Assembly (NCBI GenBank): GCA_905183005.1
Contig: CAJJDO010000001.1
Coordinates: 1,180,570-1,244,569 of the forward strand
DNA from: Paramecium pentaurelia
Lineage: Eukaryota; Ciliophora; Oligohymenophorea; Peniculida; Parameciidae
DNA length: 64,000 bases
Direction of reading: 5' to 3'
A program made the translations under genes and the position numbers. Shown piece by piece: positions 24,959 through 37,473 of this stretch (the stretch's first letter is position 1; every line of letters begins with the position of its first letter). Below the pieces are notes generated by a model. The model did no database searches and had not been told where the DNA came from. It saw only the letters and a list, made by a program, of their open reading frames with translations.

Positions 24959-26110
24959 TCATAATATCAATGAAATTGATGAGGAATCTTTTACTTCACA
25001 ACATGTTTTAATTATTTAAGGTAAAGATGCTGTAAGTTTTTGATGTACAACGTTAATTGTTTCTTCTATTATTCTTTTTAGTTCTCTTAATAAATTATTT
25101 TATTGACTCTATGTTTAACACATAGTAATAATTTATTAGACAGAACTATTTGAAATGGTTTCTAATGTTTTATCTAATAAATCTAATTACTCATCATCAC
25201 ATTAAAATGAAATTGAACTTAAAAATTAATATAATTTATACTATTCTTATTATCTTTTTAAGAAACGTGTCTATGTTTCTTTTGTACTTGTTTCCTTTTA
25301 TATTTAGTAAAGCTTTTATTAAAGATTACCAATAACTTTAGTTTTATCTTCTAATTAAGATTAAAAACTTTCTTTATCAGAATCACGAAGTTTAGCTATT
25401 TAATCATATTTAGTTTTCCAATCTCTCACAGATTATTGATTATCTTCATCTTATTTATGTCTTTCTTTAACTAAATCATTAAAAATATTTGTTAAATTAT
25501 CATATTCTTTTTTTAATTGTTAGTATTCATTTTTTATTCTTTAATTTTCTATTTAATATTTTTGAATATCATGTATTTTTCTATCATTAGTAGGTGAATT
25601 AGTTGCAGAACCTTCTTAAATAATAGCATAATTTTCTTCTTCTTTTTTTTTCATTTCATCAAATAATTTGTTTTTAGCCTCTAATTCAGCTTAACATTTC
25701 TCAAAGTCCTATTGTTTTTTTAATAATTCTAATTTATGTTTTTCTATTATTTCCTATTTTAATTAATCTTTAGTCTTTATTTAAGATTACAAATCTGAAT
25801 TAGAATCTTTAAGGTCTTAAATTTCTTTAAGTAATTTATTGAGTTTAGATTATGATTCCTATTTTTCTCTTTCCTAAATTCAATTAATAAATTACCCTAT
25901 CTTCATTGATTTCATCTTGTTTTGGTATTTCATATTAAATATATTATTCTAGGAATTTAAGAGTTGATAGTTCAAATTCAAGATTATTTATTTTTTCTTT
26001 TAATTCACTTACTTCTTTTTAAAGAGTCTAAATATCAGAATATTAAATAATACTTTTATATAATTGGCACTTTATTTTAGTTTTTCTCCTTGAGTATTAA
26101 TATTTAACAT
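24959..26110 (-). CDS. coiled-coil protein, unknown function
   Basis: Exons 26110-26054, 26027-25896 and 25873-24959 (introns of 26 and 22 nt, both TAG) give 367 residues. Almost the whole protein is predicted coiled coil: long runs of E/K/Q/L heptads such as KLNKLLKEIQDLKDSNSDL, interrupted by a short S/T/P-rich break (EGSATNSPTNDRK) near the middle. The last ~110 residues are less charged and contain a CCEVKD motif near the end. No membrane segment is seen. Such proteins in ciliates are often cytoskeletal or basal-body components, but that is only an inference. It lies tail-to-tail with the dynein gene (154 bp). Confidence 0.7.
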
Positions 26111-26157
26111 AAAATAATAATAAATAAGTGATTTTATAAACAAACTAGATATGGATT

Positions 26158-27510
26158 TCATTTATTGAAAATATTCTTAACCTTTTCAAATACACCCTCA
26201 TTAACAGATGATTATCCTTATGTTTCAACCTTTTCTAACTATAAAATTTATTTAATAACAATACTTTTGCTAATTCTTCAAATAGCTATCTTTATTATTC
26301 AGTCAATTTTGTAGGAATTTGAATTTTTAGATTCACAACTTAATCACCTTTTTGATTAGAATTAGGTGCCAATTTTGTAATACCCTTAAATTAAATATAT
26401 ATATTACTAATCCACTTAATCTAATTTTTTCACCATCCTAACTACCTGGTTTGATGCTTATTTATTTTTCTCCATTAAGTGTTTTAATCTTAACCTAATC
26501 ACCAAGTACTGCCTAAGCAACAGAAATATAAGCATTTGTAATTAAATCATATCCATCTCTTTTGTAATATGAATCTGGTTTAACCTAAACTTTAATTATC
26601 AAATCTCCAGCCTTTCCTCCATTTTCACCAATATTTCCTTTACCAGTTACTCTTAAATTCTATCCATCAGCTATCCCTTTTGGAATATTCACAGCTTCAG
26701 AAGTAGCTTACTTCTATATTCCAGCTCCTTTACAAGTTGTACCTATTTATTATAAATTTAGATTACATGGATTCTTGATTGATACTCCCGTTCCTCTACA
26801 TTTAGTACAAGCCATTTATATAGTCATAGCTCCTTATCTGTAATTAATTGAACCTCTTCCACCACAATTAGTACATCTTCCAGGTGCTGTTCCTGGTTTG
26901 CATTTAGTTCCATTACAAGTAGAACAAACTCCAATCTTCTCAAATTATATTGTCTATTATGCTCCATTTACACTATCCATAAATGATATTTCTAATTAGA
27001 TAAAAATATCTGCTCCTTTTATTTATCTTTCTGATTCTCCACCCATATTAAAAAATGATGCAAAATCACCAAAAATTGATTCATCAAATTAGAAATCTTA
27101 TGCTTTCCCTCCTCTTGCTCCTTATCTAAAAAAGCTACTATATGCTGCAAATGGATCCTAACCTCCTGCCTAATCTTATTCATCTCCTGTCATTCCTACC
27201 TAATCATAAACCTTCCTTTTATTATCATCAGATAATGTTTCATATGCACTAATTCATTTTATTTAATTGATACTTGTTAATTTCTGCGAACTTTTCCTTT
27301 GCATCTTTAGAAGGATTTGCATCTGGATGATATTTCTTAGCCAATCCATAATAGGCTTTTTTAATGTCATTTTAGGAAGCATTTCTTGGTACTCCCAATA
27401 GTTCTAGTTTTAAATTAATATAGATTACCATAAAGATCCTTCTTAGATGAAAAACTAAGAAAAGGTACATTTGTGAATCTTTTTAGAACGTTCCTAGTTA
27501 ATAATTGCAT
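26158..27510 (-). CDS. mitochondrial-type DnaJ (Hsp40) co-chaperone
   Basis: Six exons give 409 residues. A basic, hydroxylated N-terminus (MQLLTRNVLKRFT) looks like a mitochondrial presequence. A J domain follows, with YHPDANPS holding the HPD that stimulates Hsp70, then a glycine-rich linker. Four zinc-binding repeats (CSTCNGTK, CTNCGGRG, CTKCRGTG, CTTCKGAG) and two substrate-binding barrels follow. Introns on the plus coordinates: 27404-27428, 27249-27273, 26743-26766, 26385-26407 (AAG) and 26239-26264. The 24-nt intron lies between the two cysteines of the last zinc repeat and, being a multiple of three without TGA, would insert eight residues if retained. It is a class A DnaJ, partner of mitochondrial Hsp70. 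Confidence 0.9.
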
Positions 27511-27760
27511 TGTCAACCGGAAATAAATTAAGTTATTTTATAAATTTATTAAATGATTTATATTGTGAATCATAAACATATTAACAATTTTGCATTTTTG
27601 ATATAATATCTAAATAATCCAGACATTATCAGTTTATGTTTAATAATAATTTTTATAAAATTATAATTGTAAGATTCTTTAATTATATTAATATGATTAT
27701 AATAAGAATAATAATATTTTTATATTTATTAATAATAATAGATGATTGAACTAATTAAAA

Positions 27761-30504
27761 TCAATACATTTTTCTTTAAATATGCATATTATTTCTATTT
27801 TTTAATATATTTTCCAATTATGCACTTTTTCTTAATTTTTCTTAATCTTTTTCTTTATTTTTGTGTTACATAAACATTTACATAATAGTCATTTTAGTAT
27901 TTTAATATTTTGGTTAATCTGGAGATCTAAATGGATTAATATTTTAACAATTGCTGAGATTTGAATTTTTAGGAGATTCAGAGGACATTGTTTTTTCAAT
28001 TCTTTAACTATCACTATTTTTTAATTTTGGTCTATCTGTTAAATTATTATTTATGAAACTATTATCATTATCTTCAAAAAGATTGAATAATTTTTAAATT
28101 AATTATTTAAAATCTTTTCCTTCTTTATCATCTGATTTTCCTACATATAAACCTATTAATTAATAAATGACAGTCAAAAATTAATATAGTTTATTATTAT
28201 TCATTAAATTTTGAGATTATGACATATTATCATAAATTGATTTTTATAAATTATTTTAACTATTGAAAGCATCAAATAAATTTTATGTTAATTTCTTTTA
28301 TTCATCTAATTATGCTTATAAAGTTGAAATTTAATATTCATATAAATCTTTATTAAAAGTGGATGTATTATGTTCATCTTAATTTTTAATTCTTCTGCTT
28401 GGTTATAATGATGAATATTAAGAAACATTTTCTGTTTCTGCTAAACTTTATTTTAATTTAGTAATAGTTTCTGATTTATCTGATATCTCATCCTTTAATC
28501 TTTCAATTTCTCTTCTTAGATTAGTTATTTCTTATTGATTTAAATTATCTTATTATTTTTATAGAGCTTTAACTTTATCTAATTCATTTTAATATTATTT
28601 TTATTTCAATTCTGAATTTTAAATAAGTGCATCCTTTTCATTTAATTAATCATTATATGATTTTTCAATTTATTTCAATTTATTCATATATTCACTTACT
28701 TTATTATCCACAGTTGTTTGAGATTATAAAATTTATTATTGTTATCTTAAATTCTTATTTTTTTCAGATTCTAATTCTATCCTTAATTAATTTTTATCCT
28801 TTTCTATTTATGTAATTTTCTCATATAAATCATCTTCTTATTTTTTATATCTATATTTCTACTCTTTAAAATCTTCTTATATCTAATTTCCATTATCACA
28901 TTATTATCTTAAATATAAATTTGTTATTACTTTAATTATAATGTTAATTTCTTGAATTCAAATTAAATCTTATTCATTACATTTTATTGTATCTATTGAA
29001 TATAATCAATCTATAAATTTTGATTAGCACCACTATTCCAAATAATAGATTATTTTTAATTCCATTCAACCACTAATTCCCAAATATTATCTTATTATTA
29101 TTATTCATTTAATTTATTTAAAAATTATATCTTAATTTCCTCTAATTATTCTTCATGTTTCTTATTTAATCTTTATTATGCATCAACATATAATTCTTAA
29201 ATTTATTACTTAATCATTTTCTTAGCTGTATTGAATTCTTCACTTTCCTTGTCTAAACAATTGTTTTCTAAATAATACTTTACTTTTCTCAAAAACTATA
29301 CATAAAAATTAAGATATTTTACAATATTATGAGATTTCTCTAATTATTCCTATGATATTCCATTTTATTGTAATAATTCATCTATACTTTCTTTATAAAT
29401 TTTCAAACCTCCTATAAGTGTTCTATTCAATTCTTATTTACAAATCATTTACCATTATGTTTCAATAACTGGCATATTACCTTCATTTATAGTATTTACA
29501 AAATGTCTATAATGATAATCAATAATAAATATTACTTGCACATTTCAACAAAACTAAAAGGTGTAGTTGGTTTTCCTTTGTATTATTTTAATGAAATTTT
29601 ATATGAAAATTTCTTTCTTAAAGCAGTCAATTATTCTTAAAATTCAGTTCTCAATTCTGTAAATTTCAACAAAGATAAATGCTATAAATCTTTTTCATCT
29701 TATGTGGGTCTGACTAGTGTCATACAATCACGTTCTTAAAAAAATTATGTAATATGTCTTCTTATTTTATTTTTATTTTCTATTGTTTCACTAAATCCTT
29801 TTAATGGTTTTAATGCATTTTCTAAATAATCCTTTGGTGTAATTTTATTTCCAAATTCATCTTCTAATCTTAATGTAAAATCTCTAAGGATCCATAAAAA
29901 TGAAGGAAAAGTCTCAAATAAATCTTTCTGAGTTGATTCATCAGTTTTTTATAACATTTTAGTTAGATTAACCTAATGAATAGTAAATAGATGTATACAA
30001 TTAATCCTAAATTTTATAATGCCATATCATCTATAGTTCCAACACTATTATATATAAAATATGAGCTCATCAACATTGCCAATAGAAATATTTTAACATC
30101 ATGATTTTATTCTTCTTCCAATGAACCTATACCTTCTGTATCAATTAAAATAGCAGGTATAGATTCTTTAGATCTTCCAGATTCAAAATGAATAATTTCA
30201 CTCCACATCCATAATCCCTATTAATATTTTATATCCTTTTAATACTTTTGTGCAAGCATTGACTGTACTTCCAACATTAAATCCTTAATTCTATTGTAAT
30301 AGTACTTAATTAATTAGATAACTCTTTCCTGTTCTATATTTACCTACAACAACTACAACTGCAAAATTCTTGCATTTATCACTAAATGATTAGATTATTT
30401 CAATAGCTTCCTATTCTAACTTAAGTTCTGATTATATTATGTATATTATTACATTTATTTTCATCTACTGATATTAATTATACTGCTCTTGGTCCTTTAT
30501 TCAT
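27761..30504 (-). CDS. guanylate-binding-protein-like large GTPase with coiled coil
   Basis: Six exons (introns 30428-30452 CAG, 30218-30245, 29973-29998, 29507-29535, 28908-28930 AAG) give 870 residues. The N-terminal GTPase domain has P-loop VVGKYRTGKSYL near residue 50, switch region GSTVNACTKGLWMW, and LIDTEGIGS (the D-x-x-G of G3). These are typical of the GBP/atlastin family, whose members hydrolyse GTP while dimerising. After a helical middle domain the last ~450 residues are long coiled coil, followed by a low-complexity N/S/Q tail. No C-terminal CaaX box or membrane helix is seen. In animals GBPs act in immunity. Here the role is unknown, perhaps membrane or cytoskeleton remodelling. 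Confidence 0.85.
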
Positions 30505-30920
30505 AAAATTTAAAATTCAAATATTTATTTGTATTGTTAATATTTAAAATACTAATACACTTACTAATTTTAGATCTATTTTAAATTATATATATATATA
30601 TAATATATAGATGACTTTAATGAAATTAAGAGTATTTAATAAATATTCTAAATTCTATTCTTAATTCAAATTAAGAATGATAATAATATTATAGTTATAT
30701 TTATAATAAGAGATATTTATGAATACTCAAATAAGGAGATCATAAAGTTGATCTAATCTATTTAATTCAATTAATAATATTTAATAATTTATCATAAATG
30801 TAATATATATATATTAATATTAATCATTAAAGTATTGTTTTTGGAATGAATTTAGTTAGATTTGAGTATTCATTATATGATATTATAATTAATCACTTGA
30901 TAAACAAAATTTTAATTAAT
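30505..30920. other. divergent intergenic region
   Basis: 416 bp between the starts of the GBP-like gene (minus) and the Pumilio gene (plus). It is very AT-rich, with TA microsatellites near 30588-30605 and 30806-30816. No frame or RNA gene is seen. It presumably holds both promoters, and is much longer than other divergent spacers in the window. Confidence 0.5.
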
Positions 30921-32509
30921 ATGGCTTCTTAAAGTGAAGAAAAAGATTTGATAGGATCCATATTAAGTGGTAATGATGAATTCATTATTGTAGATTAAGA
31001 TGACAAACAAGAAATCATTCCCAAAAAAGCAAGAAAGAACTTATCTTTAAAATCAAAAGAATTCGATCCACAAATTCATCCAAAACATTAAGAATTTCAA
31101 ACTTCAAATGCAAGTATATTATCTACAGGATATTAATCGCAGTAGAAATAACGAATATTTTTCTAGACTTAAACATCAATAGAAATGTATATATATATGT
31201 TTATAATCAAATAATTAGTTAGTCTTAATTTTCTAGTGCTGTATAATAAACTGCAGATTAAGATAATAATACTTGTTCATTTGATCATTTTTAATGTATT
31301 AATCATATCAAGTATTTATAGCCTTTGATTCCTTTGGTTAGTTACAAAGAAAACAATCAACTAAAAAGCATCATACTATGCAACCCATAGAATATTAAAA
31401 TCCTTCTTTGATATTCACCAGTGATTAATGTATAGAGGGTAAATTATCCTTGAGTTAAACAGACCTTGTAAATTGATAATAATTATAATAAAGGAATAAA
31501 TCTGTGGAAATTAATTAATTAATAGAAAGCTTCAGAACATTTTGGATAGCAATGATATCAATACTAAAAGAGTGATTTTTAATCAAATTGAAAAGATTTG
31601 TTTGAAGGCTTCAAAAGATATGTTTGGAAATTACACAGTTCAAAAGATTTTTGAGGTTGGAAATTAAGATTAGAAACAACGAATATATAATCTGTTGATT
31701 AATAATATCTTTGATTTATCAAAAAATTTATATGCTTGTAGAGTAGTACAGAAAATGATGGAATTTATAAAGTATTTAAATTACTATTTATAAGAGATCA
31801 TTATGAGTAAGTAGATATATTCATATAAAATATGAATCCTTATATAAGTCAATTATTAAATGATCCTAATGGAAATTATGTCATTCTTTCATGTTTTGAA
31901 TTATTTAACAAGAATTAACTAATCTTTATGATTCCATAAATATAAGATTCAGTAAACTATTAATTAATAATTTTAGTTGTTTTTTATGTCAAAATAAACT
32001 TATGGTTGTAGAGTAATTTAAAAAGTGTTAGAGATATATCCAATAGAATTAACCTAAAGAATTATGGATATTTTGATGACTCTTGCATGTTAATTATGTT
32101 ATTAGGAATTTGGAAATTATATAATATAGTATCTATTAAAGAGTGGACCTCCAAAAGAGAAATAAATCATCTGTTAGATTATTAAGGATAATTTTGAATA
32201 ATTAAGTATAAATAAATTTGGAAGTAACACAGTGGAAAAGTATATAGATATTATGGGGCCGAATTAAATTATAAAAATTTTATGTTCAATTTCAAATGAT
32301 TAGTAATTCAACTATTGTATGTTAGATTTGTATTTTACAATTTGTCTATCAATCCTTTTGGAAATTATGTTATGAAAAAAGTATTAATTAGTGGAGATCC
32401 ATCTGTATAGTATTTAAAAAACTTATTGAAATAATATCCAGATATTGTACAAAGAATTAAAAACTCTGATTTCGGATAAAGAGTTGGATTAATTATGGAT
32501 GCATTATGA
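30921..32509 (+). CDS. Pumilio/PUF-family RNA-binding protein
   Basis: Seven exons (introns 31187-31218, 31296-31321, 31468-31493 AAG, 31772-31794 AAG, 31952-31976, 32303-32325) give 477 residues. The first ~185 residues are polar and poorly structured. From about residue 190 to the end there are PUF repeats, visible from recognition helices such as DMFGNYTVQKIFE, NLYACRVVQKMME, DPNGNYVILSCFE, QTYGCRVIQKVLE, QEFGNYIIQYLLK, NKFGSNTVEKYID and NPFGNYVMKKVL. These helices read 3'-UTR bases, and PUF proteins repress or localise mRNAs in the cytoplasm. Repeat spacing fits a classical eight-repeat Pumilio domain rather than the nucleolar PUM3/NOP9 forms. Confidence 0.9.
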
Positions 32510-32607
32510 GTGATCATAAACTTATAATAGTATCTTGCTTTTGAGTATTATTCTATCCAATTTTAATTATCATATTTATCTTAATTATAATAAATAAAAC
32601 TTAATAT

Positions 32608-33621
32608 TCATTATTAATTCTTAAGTTTTTTAAAGGACTATTAATAAAAATGATGATTTTTCTTGTTTATCTAGAATTTAGGATCAATATCTTCATCATT
32701 ATCAACATATTCATTTACATCATATGATATGTATTATAAATATAATCCTGCTGGTTTCTAATTACTTTATTCAAGTATATTAAAAAACGATTATATTTTA
32801 AAAATAATATCTTCTATCCTTTCATTTTTTTGATTCAATAATTTAATTACATTAATAAAATAAATTTTATTTATAGTTGATCCAATCTACAATTAATAAA
32901 TAGAATACTTTGATTCATATAGGATTATAAATACCCTTAACAAAATTAGAACTATCATATTCACACAATCTAGTTCTGTCATCTACCCATAGAAAATTAG
33001 TATTTGAATGATAATATTTATTTTCATCATTTAATTTAATAAATGCAGATTCATATTTAAATGCAAAATATTTATGTGACACCCATCATTATTTACCCTT
33101 ATATTTATGAAGTGTATCAATGACCTTTTTTGAATAATTTGCACTTAAAAGTAATCTCAAATCCCTTTTATTTCTATTTAATGAATTTATTAAATCTCCT
33201 CTATAATTTAATGTTCCATCTTTTTCTTATAATTATGTTCTAGGTTTTGCAAATTATTAACAAGTTCTTCCAATTACTAATGCATTTAATTTTTAACCCA
33301 TACTCTTCATTATTTATATTTTATTCATCATAAAATCTAAATTTCTCTTTCCGACGTTCTTCTCTATATTCATAATATACTTCTGCACTATCTCCTAAGT
33401 ATAATTCAAATTTATCTTCCATACTTACCTTTATCATTTTATTCTTAAAATTATTTATATCATCAAAATTTAAGATTCCTGGAAGTTTTCTTAATTTTTA
33501 AACTGTCTCCTCACCATTATAATTGATTTGAATACTATAAATGTTAATCTTAATACAATTGCTATTACAATTATGGATATTACTTCCAATTATCCAGATT
33601 CCATTCATTCTCTTAATTCAT
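32608..33621 (-). pseudogene. decayed class II DAHP synthase
   Basis: Relic of 3-deoxy-D-arabino-heptulosonate 7-phosphate synthase, type II, the first enzyme of the shikimate pathway. Introns at 33535-33556, 33359-33380 (AAG) and 32887-32908 leave exons that close perfectly in frame. Family landmarks survive in order: an NWKQYPQLQQ segment, LRKLPGILNFDD, GDSAE (normally GDCAE), QQFAKPRT with NYRGDLIN, SHKYFAFKYE, FLWVDDRTR, GIYNPI-x-IKIGSTI, and KPAGLYLQYISYDVNE. In-frame TGAs at 33088-33086 and 32917-32915 interrupt it; the second replaces the invariant Gly of NPxGxK by one base change. The Cys of GDCAE is Ser, and the RMGxxK and CDPMHGNT blocks are missing. Loss of function is likely. Confidence 0.75.
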
Positions 33622-33651
33622 TAATTAATTAATTTTTAATTTTGGTTCACC
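33622..33651. promoter_or_regulatory. 30-bp divergent intergenic spacer
   Basis: Only 30 bases separate the presumed start of the DAHP synthase relic (minus) from the ATG of the GTGRDxYI gene (plus). It is AT-rich, with TAATTAATTAA at the minus-gene end. Any promoter must be very compact or lie within coding sequence. Confidence 0.35.
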
Positions 33652-34037
33652 ATGAGCACTATTTAACCGAAATACGCAACATATTAAATAGATGGCACTG
33701 GTATTCATCATTTCAATTTCTATATTTAGGTAGAGATATGTATATATCATTTAACAATGGTGGAACTCTTAAAACTATTCCAACCTATAGCCAGTAAAAA
33801 TATCATAGTGTCACTCCTCAAAGAAGAAACCAAAGAAGTATTAGTAATAATACAAAAATGATTCATTATCATAATAATGGAACTGGAAGAGATCTTTATA
33901 TTTCGTAAAATTATAAACTAATATTTAGTTAAGACTCTGATCTATCTAATACATCCTTCTTAAGAGGTTTACGTAATTATGAAAGAACCTATCAAACACC
34001 CAAAAAATTTAGAATTAGAATTAATAAATATATATGA
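33652..34037 (+). CDS. small protein with two GTGRDxYI motifs
   Basis: Two exons (33652-33700, 33730-34037; 29-nt TAG intron) give 118 residues. The motif DGTGRDMYISFNNGG at about residues 14-28 recurs as NNGTGRDLYIS at about residues 65-75. The remainder is basic (PQRRNQR, KKFRIRIN). The D-G-x-G-R-D-x-Y-I wording resembles short conserved blocks I associate with small ciliary or flagellar microtubule-associated proteins, but that link is from memory and weak. The second copy of the motif suggests internal duplication. There is no membrane segment. Confidence 0.6.
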
Positions 34038-35177
34038 TCGTTTTATAATTAAAATGCATACTAATTAAATTCTTATCGTTAAAAATAATAAATAAAATTT
34101 ATTTACAAAATATCCCTTGCACATATATACATATCTACTGATTTCTTAATTTGATTTATTAAAATTATAGAATTATCTTAATTTTGTTTAAAATATAAAA
34201 CATATTATTATTCTTACTATTGGTTTCATTAAAGAAAGATAGTAACATTTTAGGAGAAATGAACTTAATTTTATGATTCTTTTTAAGAAAATTAAAAATA
34301 AAATGAAATAATAATAAAAAATCAATACGATTATTTTTTTGAATAACAATATGAATCTTATATAGAGTAGTATTAAAATTAAAAAATATTTAATTGATCT
34401 TAGAAAAACAAAAATAAATGTTTATATAATTGATGAAAGAAAAATAGAATGTATAAAAAATGAATGATGATTTATCAATTTTATGTTATAAAAATTAGGT
34501 ATAATTCATTTGCTAAGCATGAACAATAGAAACAATAAAAGATGATAGAAATTCTAAAGATTTCTTTTAAATGAGAATTTATTAATTATAACAATTATGG
34601 TAAATAACTAAGATTATATAAGGTGAAATTTATAGAATTTAAGTTTATTATCAATTAAGATGGTTTAGACTTAGTAAATGAAATTTATGAAGAATCTTAT
34701 TGAAAAGCAATAATTCAAATTTATGCATTCTTTAGTTTTGAATATATTTTGATCTTTCATTCACTTTTTTAAATTTAAACTTTTGTATAATAAATAAAAT
34801 ATTATTCTTTGAACATAAAATTCTGTGAGAAATTTTGATTTTTGTTGTTAACAAAAATAATAATATTGTTAATATTAGATGTTTTTATTGAATACTTATA
34901 GTTTATGATGACTTATAAATTAAGTATTCAACAAATTATATTATAAAATATGATGAAATATAGAAATTCAAGTTGTAATTTCTTTCCAAATACTATATCC
35001 TATCAACAATTACATTAGTAATTTTAACTTCTAAATTAACTTTATATTTCTGTTTAAAACACACTAATCCTTTATTTAAGTTAAAATTGAATATTTAGAT
35101 TATAGATAATAGTGGATTATTTTGTTTAATAAATAGTAATAAAATTCAGAAATATTTTAATCGTTAAATAATTCAAA
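34038..35177. other. long intergenic region with a possible ORF remnant
   Basis: 1.1 kb with no convincing gene. Short plus-strand frames exist near 34351 (about 38 codons) and between about 34471 and 34703. The latter continues in phase across one TGA and ends with INQDGLDLVNEIYEESY, which looks protein-like. It may be a decayed small gene. The rest is plain AT-rich DNA. Confidence 0.35.
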
Positions 35178-35866
35178 ATGGACTCTCTTTATACTTTATT
35201 TGATTAGTTTATAAGAATCAATTTGATAAATTATCCATAAAATTAATAAGCATACATATTAGAAAGTTGGGAATTATTTTTAAGATTATTATAAACTTAA
35301 CCTCTTGATTATGGAAAAATTTATACATTAATAAATAGAATGACTTATGAAGATTTAACACCAACAAAAAATGAAAGATAAAGTTCTAGTTAAAGATAAT
35401 AAGCTAGAAATATTACTGTAGCTTCTTCCCCAAGAATAATTTCATCATCTGTGTCAAAAAATAGTATTGAAATTGATATATTAAATTTAAGGTACCAACT
35501 TATTATAAAAAATATCATAAATGGACAATGTAGTTAGTCCAAAAATTACAGTCTCCAATCTTACTTGTTAACAATCATTAATTAATAAAACATCATAGTA
35601 ATAAAATGTAAAATAATAAGTATTGTTTCATGATAAAATAGTAAATGTCAGAAGAGTTTAACAAACATCTTTTATTGAGTAAAATTAAAGAGTTATAGTT
35701 TAATTATTCTGTTTCTACAGATAAGCTATATGCAATTGCAAAAATATTATAATAGAAAGATTGTCAGCCAACGTCTAAATCACCGATTAAATATCCATTA
35801 ACATAATATACTAGTAAATCTAGAGGAAGTAATCATAGTGCAGAACATTATAAAATTGTTGCTTGA
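35178..35866 (+). CDS. polar protein of unknown function
   Basis: Exons 35178-35597 and 35621-35866, joined over a 23-nt intron ending in AAG, give 221 residues. The N-terminus is helical (SLYTLFDQFIRINLINYP), followed by S/T/Q-rich linker sequence, a mixed hydrophobic/polar middle, and a C-terminal S/P/K-rich region (QPTSKSPIKYPL). No signal peptide, membrane helix or known motif is visible. Without the intron the frame ends at a TGA about 15 codons into the second exon region, which supports the splice. I do not recognise the family. Confidence 0.5.
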
Positions 35867-36519
35867 TTTCTAATAGTTACTTTTTTTTAAAATTTATTGA
35901 AATAGGTTAAACAATTATTTCCCAATTAATTCTAAATTTATATAAAAATAGTAAAAAAATTAAATTAATAATAAAAATTTCATTATAATATATAAGTGCT
36001 TCTTTTTTTCAATTTTATAAGTAAGATTATTATAAATACAATTAGTTACTTCATTGTTTATATTTATTTTGTTTTTAGAAGTAAGAATATATGTATTAAT
36101 TTATTTGAATTTTTTCTATTAAAACATTTTAATGAATACTAGACAATTAGCAAATTTATAAATTCTATTTAGTGATATTAGAATTCTAAAGAGAATAATA
36201 AGAATATTTTCATGTTTAACATGTTTAGGAGAATGAATAAGATAGACATATTCAAATTAATAGAATAAATATTTATATATATATAATTATTTCAATTTAG
36301 GATAAGATGCTAAATATTCTAATTTTTGTAAGCTATGATATTAGAAATTAAAATTTGATTACTAATTACAGATTATCCACGAATTCATAAAATTTTAATT
36401 GAATCTCATGAATTTTATGTCACTGTTTCGAATAGAATTAATTATTTTTTTTTGAATTATTATTCATGTAATTTAAACTTTAATCAATCAATCCTTGTTA
36501 TTCTTAATTAAAATAAAAT
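35867..36519. other. intergenic region
   Basis: 653 bp of AT-rich DNA. A short plus-strand frame starts at 36134 (about 34 codons) but has no features. Nothing else is recognised. Confidence 0.4.
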
Positions 36520-37066
36520 ATGAAATTTATTTCGTAAGATGGATAAGCGTTCGAAGTATCTATTTTTTTTAATTAGATTACTGAATATGCACTTAAGCAT
36601 TGTACTAAGTTAAGTAAAACTAATTCAGAAATATTTAATTTAACTTCCACAAACAGTAATATATTGAGAAAGGTGGTTTAGTATTGTGAAATGCATTAAG
36701 GAAATGATTTTATCCCAGAAATTAAAAAACCTTTGAAATCAAATAATATGTAATTGATATTCTTATTGTTAGGTTTGAAATTGTGAATTTTATAGATGCT
36801 TAATATATTACTAATCTTGAATTTGAGGAAATATTTCAAATTATTTAAGTAGCTTAAATTCTTGGTATCAATACATTAATTGATCTATCCTGCGCATATA
36901 TTTCCACAAAAATTAGAGGTAGAATATCATTAAAATTTTAGGGAAAAGTTCAGAATAAATAAAATCCTTATTCTCTTCTAATAAAATTAAAACCGATGAA
37001 GAATTTTAAAAGTAAAGAGATAACGAAAATTTGGCTAAAAGATAACTAATACAAACATCAGATTGA
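36520..37066 (+). CDS. SKP1-like protein
   Basis: Three exons (36520-36749, 36773-36918, 36942-37066; two 23-nt TAG introns) give 166 residues. It opens with the SKP1 BTB/POZ signature (KFISQDGQAFEVS), followed by ILRKVVQYCEMHQG. The C-terminal half carries LEEIFQ-type helices, LGINTLIDLSCAYISTKIRGKSSEQIKSLF, and a terminal acidic/basic helix. This matches the length and order of SKP1, the adaptor that links F-box proteins to cullin-1 in SCF ubiquitin ligases. Divergence at the N-terminus (FFNQITEYALKH where STIK is usual) suggests a paralogue rather than the main SKP1. Confidence 0.8.
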
Positions 37067-37473
37067 CAAAAAGACTTATAGGAAATATTGTATTTAATAT
37101 AAATAAATTAAATAAAAGGATTACATAATTTTTATCACTATTTATAGTATTTAATAATTATATATTATTATTTTATAAAGTTTATAAAGAGATATATATT
37201 CATTAAATAAGATATCTTTTATTTAAAGTTTAGTTTGATTAATTTATATTATAACAATCTAATTAAATTATTGGGTGTAATTCAAATGTCTTAACATATA
37301 CTAATATCTCTTATTTTTATAATACTTGATTAAAGAAAAGAATTTAAACAACAAAAAATTTGCTGAATTTAATATTAAAAAAAATGGTTAAAGTAGATAT
37401 AATATTTAAACAATAGAAATTTATTTAATTATGATTATTTTTTATTTACAAAACATATAAATATAGTATTTAA
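37067..37473. other. convergent intergenic region
   Basis: 407 bp between the stops of the SKP1-like (plus) and CCCH (minus) genes. It is AT-rich, with no frame or element recognised. Confidence 0.4.

Noticed and set aside
32608..33621. TGA used as a sense codon in this organism
   Set aside because: Nearly all other genes end cleanly at TGA with domain-correct lengths. Two TGAs in one decayed gene are better explained by mutation.
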